From positions 122,161 through 186,160 of the forward strand of contig NAVB01000225.1 of the NCBI GenBank assembly GCA_002179805.1: a DNA stretch of 64,000 nt. Direction: 5' to 3'. Positions 61,002 to 64,000 of the stretch are shown here, piece by piece. The position numbers were made by a program, and so were the translations under genes. The notes below the pieces were generated by a model. That model worked only from the letters and a program-made list of their open reading frames with translations, did no database searches and was not told the origin of the DNA. Each line of letters opens with the position of its first letter. Position 1 is the first letter of the stretch. The DNA is from Acanthamoeba lenticulata (lineage: Eukaryota; Discosea; Longamoebia; Acanthamoebidae).

Positions 61002-62128
61002 TTACGAGCTCTTGTTGACCTTCTTCTTGGGCTGCTGCTTCCTCTTGCGCAGAGCGGGGTCAGCAGCGGTACCGGCGAGCCAGTCATCCTCGACCTCCTG
61101 CCTGACCTTGGTGCCATACTCGACCTTCTTGGCCGTCTTTGCCTTCTGTGAGGAGGCGTGAAAGTGCAGGATGATGAGTGTGATGGTCTGGCTCTTGTCA
61201 AATCACAGCCTCGCTTCAAGGCGCAGTGTACCTTGGCCCATGTGCTGACCGAGCGGTAGGCGAAGAAGCCGCCGACACCGAGAAGAGCAAGCACGGCAAG
61301 AACGGCGAAGAAGCTGCGGGAAAGAGAGAAATAGGTAAATAAATCAATAAACGATCATCACAAATGGGCGATGAGATTCTGGAAAGATTTGCAGTTGATT
61401 TATCAGTGTGGAGCGTACCTCTGGGCGTCCCAGCCACCAGAAGGCTCAATGAGATCAATAGTGCCGTTGTAGGCAGTGCTGGTGAAGTTCCTGCCAGTGG
61501 AGTCCTTGTAGTAGATGTTCACGACAAGAGCAAAGTCACGAGGCTCCAGCATGGCGTCAGGCCGGAAGGCATAGGACAAGGCAACCTCTTGGTTGGGCTG
61601 AACGGGCATGCCGTACTCCCAGCGAGAGAACTGTTGATTGATCAATTTGGTTTGGTGAGGTGAAAAACGGATAGGGTAAGGGGCATGAACGAAAACGTAC
61701 GTTCTGAATGAAGAAGGAGTGGTCAAGAGGGTAGTTGAAGGAAGCGTCAATGAAGGTGATGTTGTACTGACGCGAACCCTTGTTCCTGAAGCCGACAAGG
61801 ACCTCAGTGGGCTCACCAGCAATGAGCTCTAAAATTTGAGCCGGAATGGAAAAGTCACACATTAGGATCGCATTGAGGAAGATGGAAGTGACATGACGAA
61901 GGCAAATTGCCACATCGCGGTGAGCCAACAAAAATGGGGGGTCGTACGCTTGGAGGGGGTATCAGGGAACACGAAAGAGGTCACAACATCCTCTGCAGCA
62001 GTGGGCACGGCAACCTCCTCGACTTGGAGCAGATCAGCGATGTTTGTTGGCGTCAGATTGGACTGAGCATTGACGGCGACGAAGGAAAAGAGAAGGAAGC
62101 ACAGAAGGGAGGCAAGGAGGGATCTCAT
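61002..62128 (-). CDS. SSR1: Translocon-associated protein subunit alpha (TRAP-alpha)
   Basis: The signal peptide MRSLLASLLCFLLFSFVAVN is followed by a short acidic lumenal start, then the lumenal domain (ELIAGEPTEVLVGFRNKGSR, DASFNYPLDHSFFIQNFSRW, FALVVNIYYKDSTGRNFTST), a span (FFAVLAVLALLGVGGFFAYR) and a basic cytosolic tail (LRKRKQQPKKKVNKSS). The N-glycosylation sites NIT and NFT are typical. TRAP sits beside Sec61 and helps insert certain signal sequences. Five exons; the animal acidic lumenal stretch is reduced. Confidence 0.93.
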
Positions 62129-62349
62129 TTTCTCAAGAGGTGTGTGAGATGAAGCGAAGAGAATAAATATGAGTGTCTCCCTCTCAATCCACTGAGTCGC
62201 TGCTGGAGATGAAGCACCAGACAGATCTGCAGAGTCACCACAACCCGCTGGTGCGCTGACAAGGATTCCAACAAAGTCAACATTCCGGCACGTCGGCAAT
62301 AAATCGTGAATATGCATTTATTTTTCTTTTTTTTTCCGCTGGTGCACGA

Positions 62350-64000
62350 TCATCTGGTCGAAGCGAGCTGGACGTCATCCAGAAACAGCTGCAGCTGATG
62401 GACGGGGAAGGGCTGGGTGGCATCCAGCAGATAGGCATATGTGGTGTGTCTCAAGAAGGGCCGCTCGGCCTCGGTGTCGATCTCGACCACCGAGAAGTGG
62501 AATGTCCACGTGTGGGTGAATAGCACCACGGGCCTGGGCTCGTGCTCGCCGCCCTCGGTCTGAGGGGCACTGGCGCGCACACTCGGGAAGAGGGGGAACG
62601 TGTGGATGGGACTTGTGGCGAACTCAAAAAGCCCTCGACGGTGCTCGAACGCGCCCGCCCAGTGCACATCGCCCGAGAGCAACACGACTCCGCGCATGTG
62701 GTGCTCCTCCATGTAGTCAAACAGCTCCTCACGCTCGTGTTCAAAGTAAGCCCTGCCCCACATAAAGAAGAATGATGAATTAATGAATTAAATGACTAAA
62801 ACAAAGTAAAGTAAAAGTATTAATGCGCTGATGTGCGAACCAGCCGTCGGCCGGGCCGCCCACGGAAGCAAACATGCCGGGCGAGGCGATGAAGCGGAAG
62901 GTGAGGGTGGTGTTGGTCTCGAGCAGCCACTGCTTGAGGCATGCCTTCTGCTCGGCGCCCAGCAGGGTCTTGTTCGGCCCGTCGGGTTCATGGTTGCCAC
63001 TCCGGTAGGGACGCTGTCCACGCGCGCAACGCGTCAGCGAGCTGGAACGTTCGTTCTAGTACAAACACGAACCTCATCGAGCACAAAGAACCCGACGTTG
63101 CCTACAGTGAAGTTGTAGTAGCGCCGCCTTTGGTCCAGCGGAGTGTCCAGCAATCGCTGCTTCTGCTGCTGCTGCAGTTGTTGCTGGTGAAGCCGTGGTG
63201 GCTCCGGGTTGGCGCTCCCGATAAAAGCATCGTAGGCCTGCGCCTCATTTGGCTCAGCCATACGTTCGTCAGGATGGCCAAGGGCTCAAAAGGGTCGCAC
63301 CTCCATGGCCTCTCGGAAGAGCGGGAGCTCAGAGCCGCGGTCCCAGTTGTTGGCCACCTCGTGGTCGTCGTAGATGACGTAGCGCGAGGCGTCCTTGAAG
63401 AAGCGCGCGTAGTGCGGGTCGTCGAACAGCTTCCGGTAGGCGCGCTCAAACGGTACCGGGAAGGGGAGGTCGGCGTACACCTGTGCACGGCCGGGCGCAG
63501 CACCACAGTCGCCAGTCGTCAGTCGTCAGTAGCCAACTCGAGCGGGCTGGCGGTGGAGGGCGACGTCGTACGAGATCGCCCAGGATGAGCGCAAAGAGCG
63601 GGTCAAAGAGGCGGCGCCAGGTGGAGAGGACGTCCAGCGAGTCAAAGGGCCACGGGAAGCCCGTTTCGATGCACGAGCCGTAGACGAAGGAGAAGCGCGT
63701 CGGCGCGCCGGACGGTGCGTAGGTCCGCAGCCGCTGCACTTCAGACATCGACGAGGGCGAGCCTGCCGCGGCCGCCACCAAACACAACAGGTGTTGTGTC
63801 TCTCAGCAGGGCACGGGCAGCTGCGCGGGGGAGAGTGCACCGGCGTACCGGTTTCAGCACGGAAGAAGAGGACCTGGTAGTCGTACACCGTATTGGGCGC
63901 GAGGCCGTCGAGGTCCACCACCAGTGTCCAGTGGCGCTGGGTCGCTTTGTCCACGCGCTGAGGCGCGCTCTCGCTCCACACGGCCTGTTCAAACGATAAA
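62350..64000 (-). CDS. PhoD-type alkaline phosphatase (5' end beyond window)
   Basis: The N-terminal PhoD beta domain is seen in part (HWTLVVDLDGLAPNTVYDYQ). Catalytic-core motifs follow: FVYGSCIETGFPWPF, ALILGDLVYAD, YVIYDDHEVANNWD, SPGMFASVGGPADGW, and LLSGDVHWAGAF near the end. The metal ligands expected for PhoD (Cys, Asp, Asn, His) are present. PhoD enzymes hydrolyse phosphomono- and diesters using Ca/Fe. The start, and any signal peptide, lie past 64000. At least six exons; a Gln-rich stretch (HQQQLQQQQKQR) sits in a loop. Confidence 0.9.

Overview
The window is nuclear DNA of a GC-rich, intron-rich protist. The gene families point to an amoebozoan close to Acanthamoeba, which is inferred from content and not from any search. 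Support comes from short introns with GT-AG ends in almost every long gene, splicing proteins and a U5 snRNA, TOR kinase, peroxisomal PEX1, and a receptor joining a kinase, a nucleotide cyclase and a second kinase. Roughly 26 protein-coding genes, three tRNAs and one snRNA lie on both strands with short spacers.

1-9 kb: the tail of a membrane protein; an intronless MerT/MerP-like metal transporter head-to-head with a MORC ATPase; a cupin; tRNA-Asn; an intronless 27-residue-repeat protein with an F-box-like start; and a multi-span membrane protein. 9.7-18.5 kb: one gene for TOR kinase. 18.5-26.8 kb: a tiny coiled protein, an RRM/zinc-knuckle/RE-rich splicing-type factor, a FUS/TAF15-like RNA-binding protein, a possible broken small gene, cytochrome b5 reductase, and a Ser/Glu-rich protein ending in a CaaX box. 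27.5-37.7 kb: PEX1, with a U5 snRNA gene inside one of its introns; ribosomal protein S4; DNA polymerase epsilon subunit 2 with a perfect E2F-type palindrome at its promoter; and tRNA-Pro(CGG).

37.8-46.4 kb: a very large receptor (two PstS-like periplasmic-binding domains, EGF, one membrane span, TKL kinase, class III cyclase, second TKL kinase), then an aspartate/glutamate-type mitochondrial carrier fused in frame to a tectonin beta-propeller. 46.6-64 kb: an RS-rich protein of unknown role, a DNL-type zinc-finger chaperone partner, pyruvate decarboxylase, a MIF4G protein, a secretory-pathway JmjC protein, a small basic protein, a KAT14-type acetyltransferase, tRNA-Pro(TGG), a CACUL1-like cullin-domain protein, TRAP-alpha, and the 3' part of a PhoD phosphatase that runs off the window.

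There is no operon logic here. The links are functional: chromatin and replication (MORC, KAT14, POLE2, CACUL1), RNA processing (U5, FUS-like, RRM/zinc-knuckle, RS protein), growth control (TOR with a pyrimidine-tract RPS4), and organelles (PEX1, carrier-tectonin fusion, DNL protein, TRAP-alpha). The strongest candidates for something new are the carrier-tectonin fusion, the dual-PstS receptor kinase-cyclase-kinase, the MerT/MerP fusion and the intron-nested U5 gene. Exon models are hand-built from splice signals and family conservation, so outer limits are usually firmer than individual exon edges.
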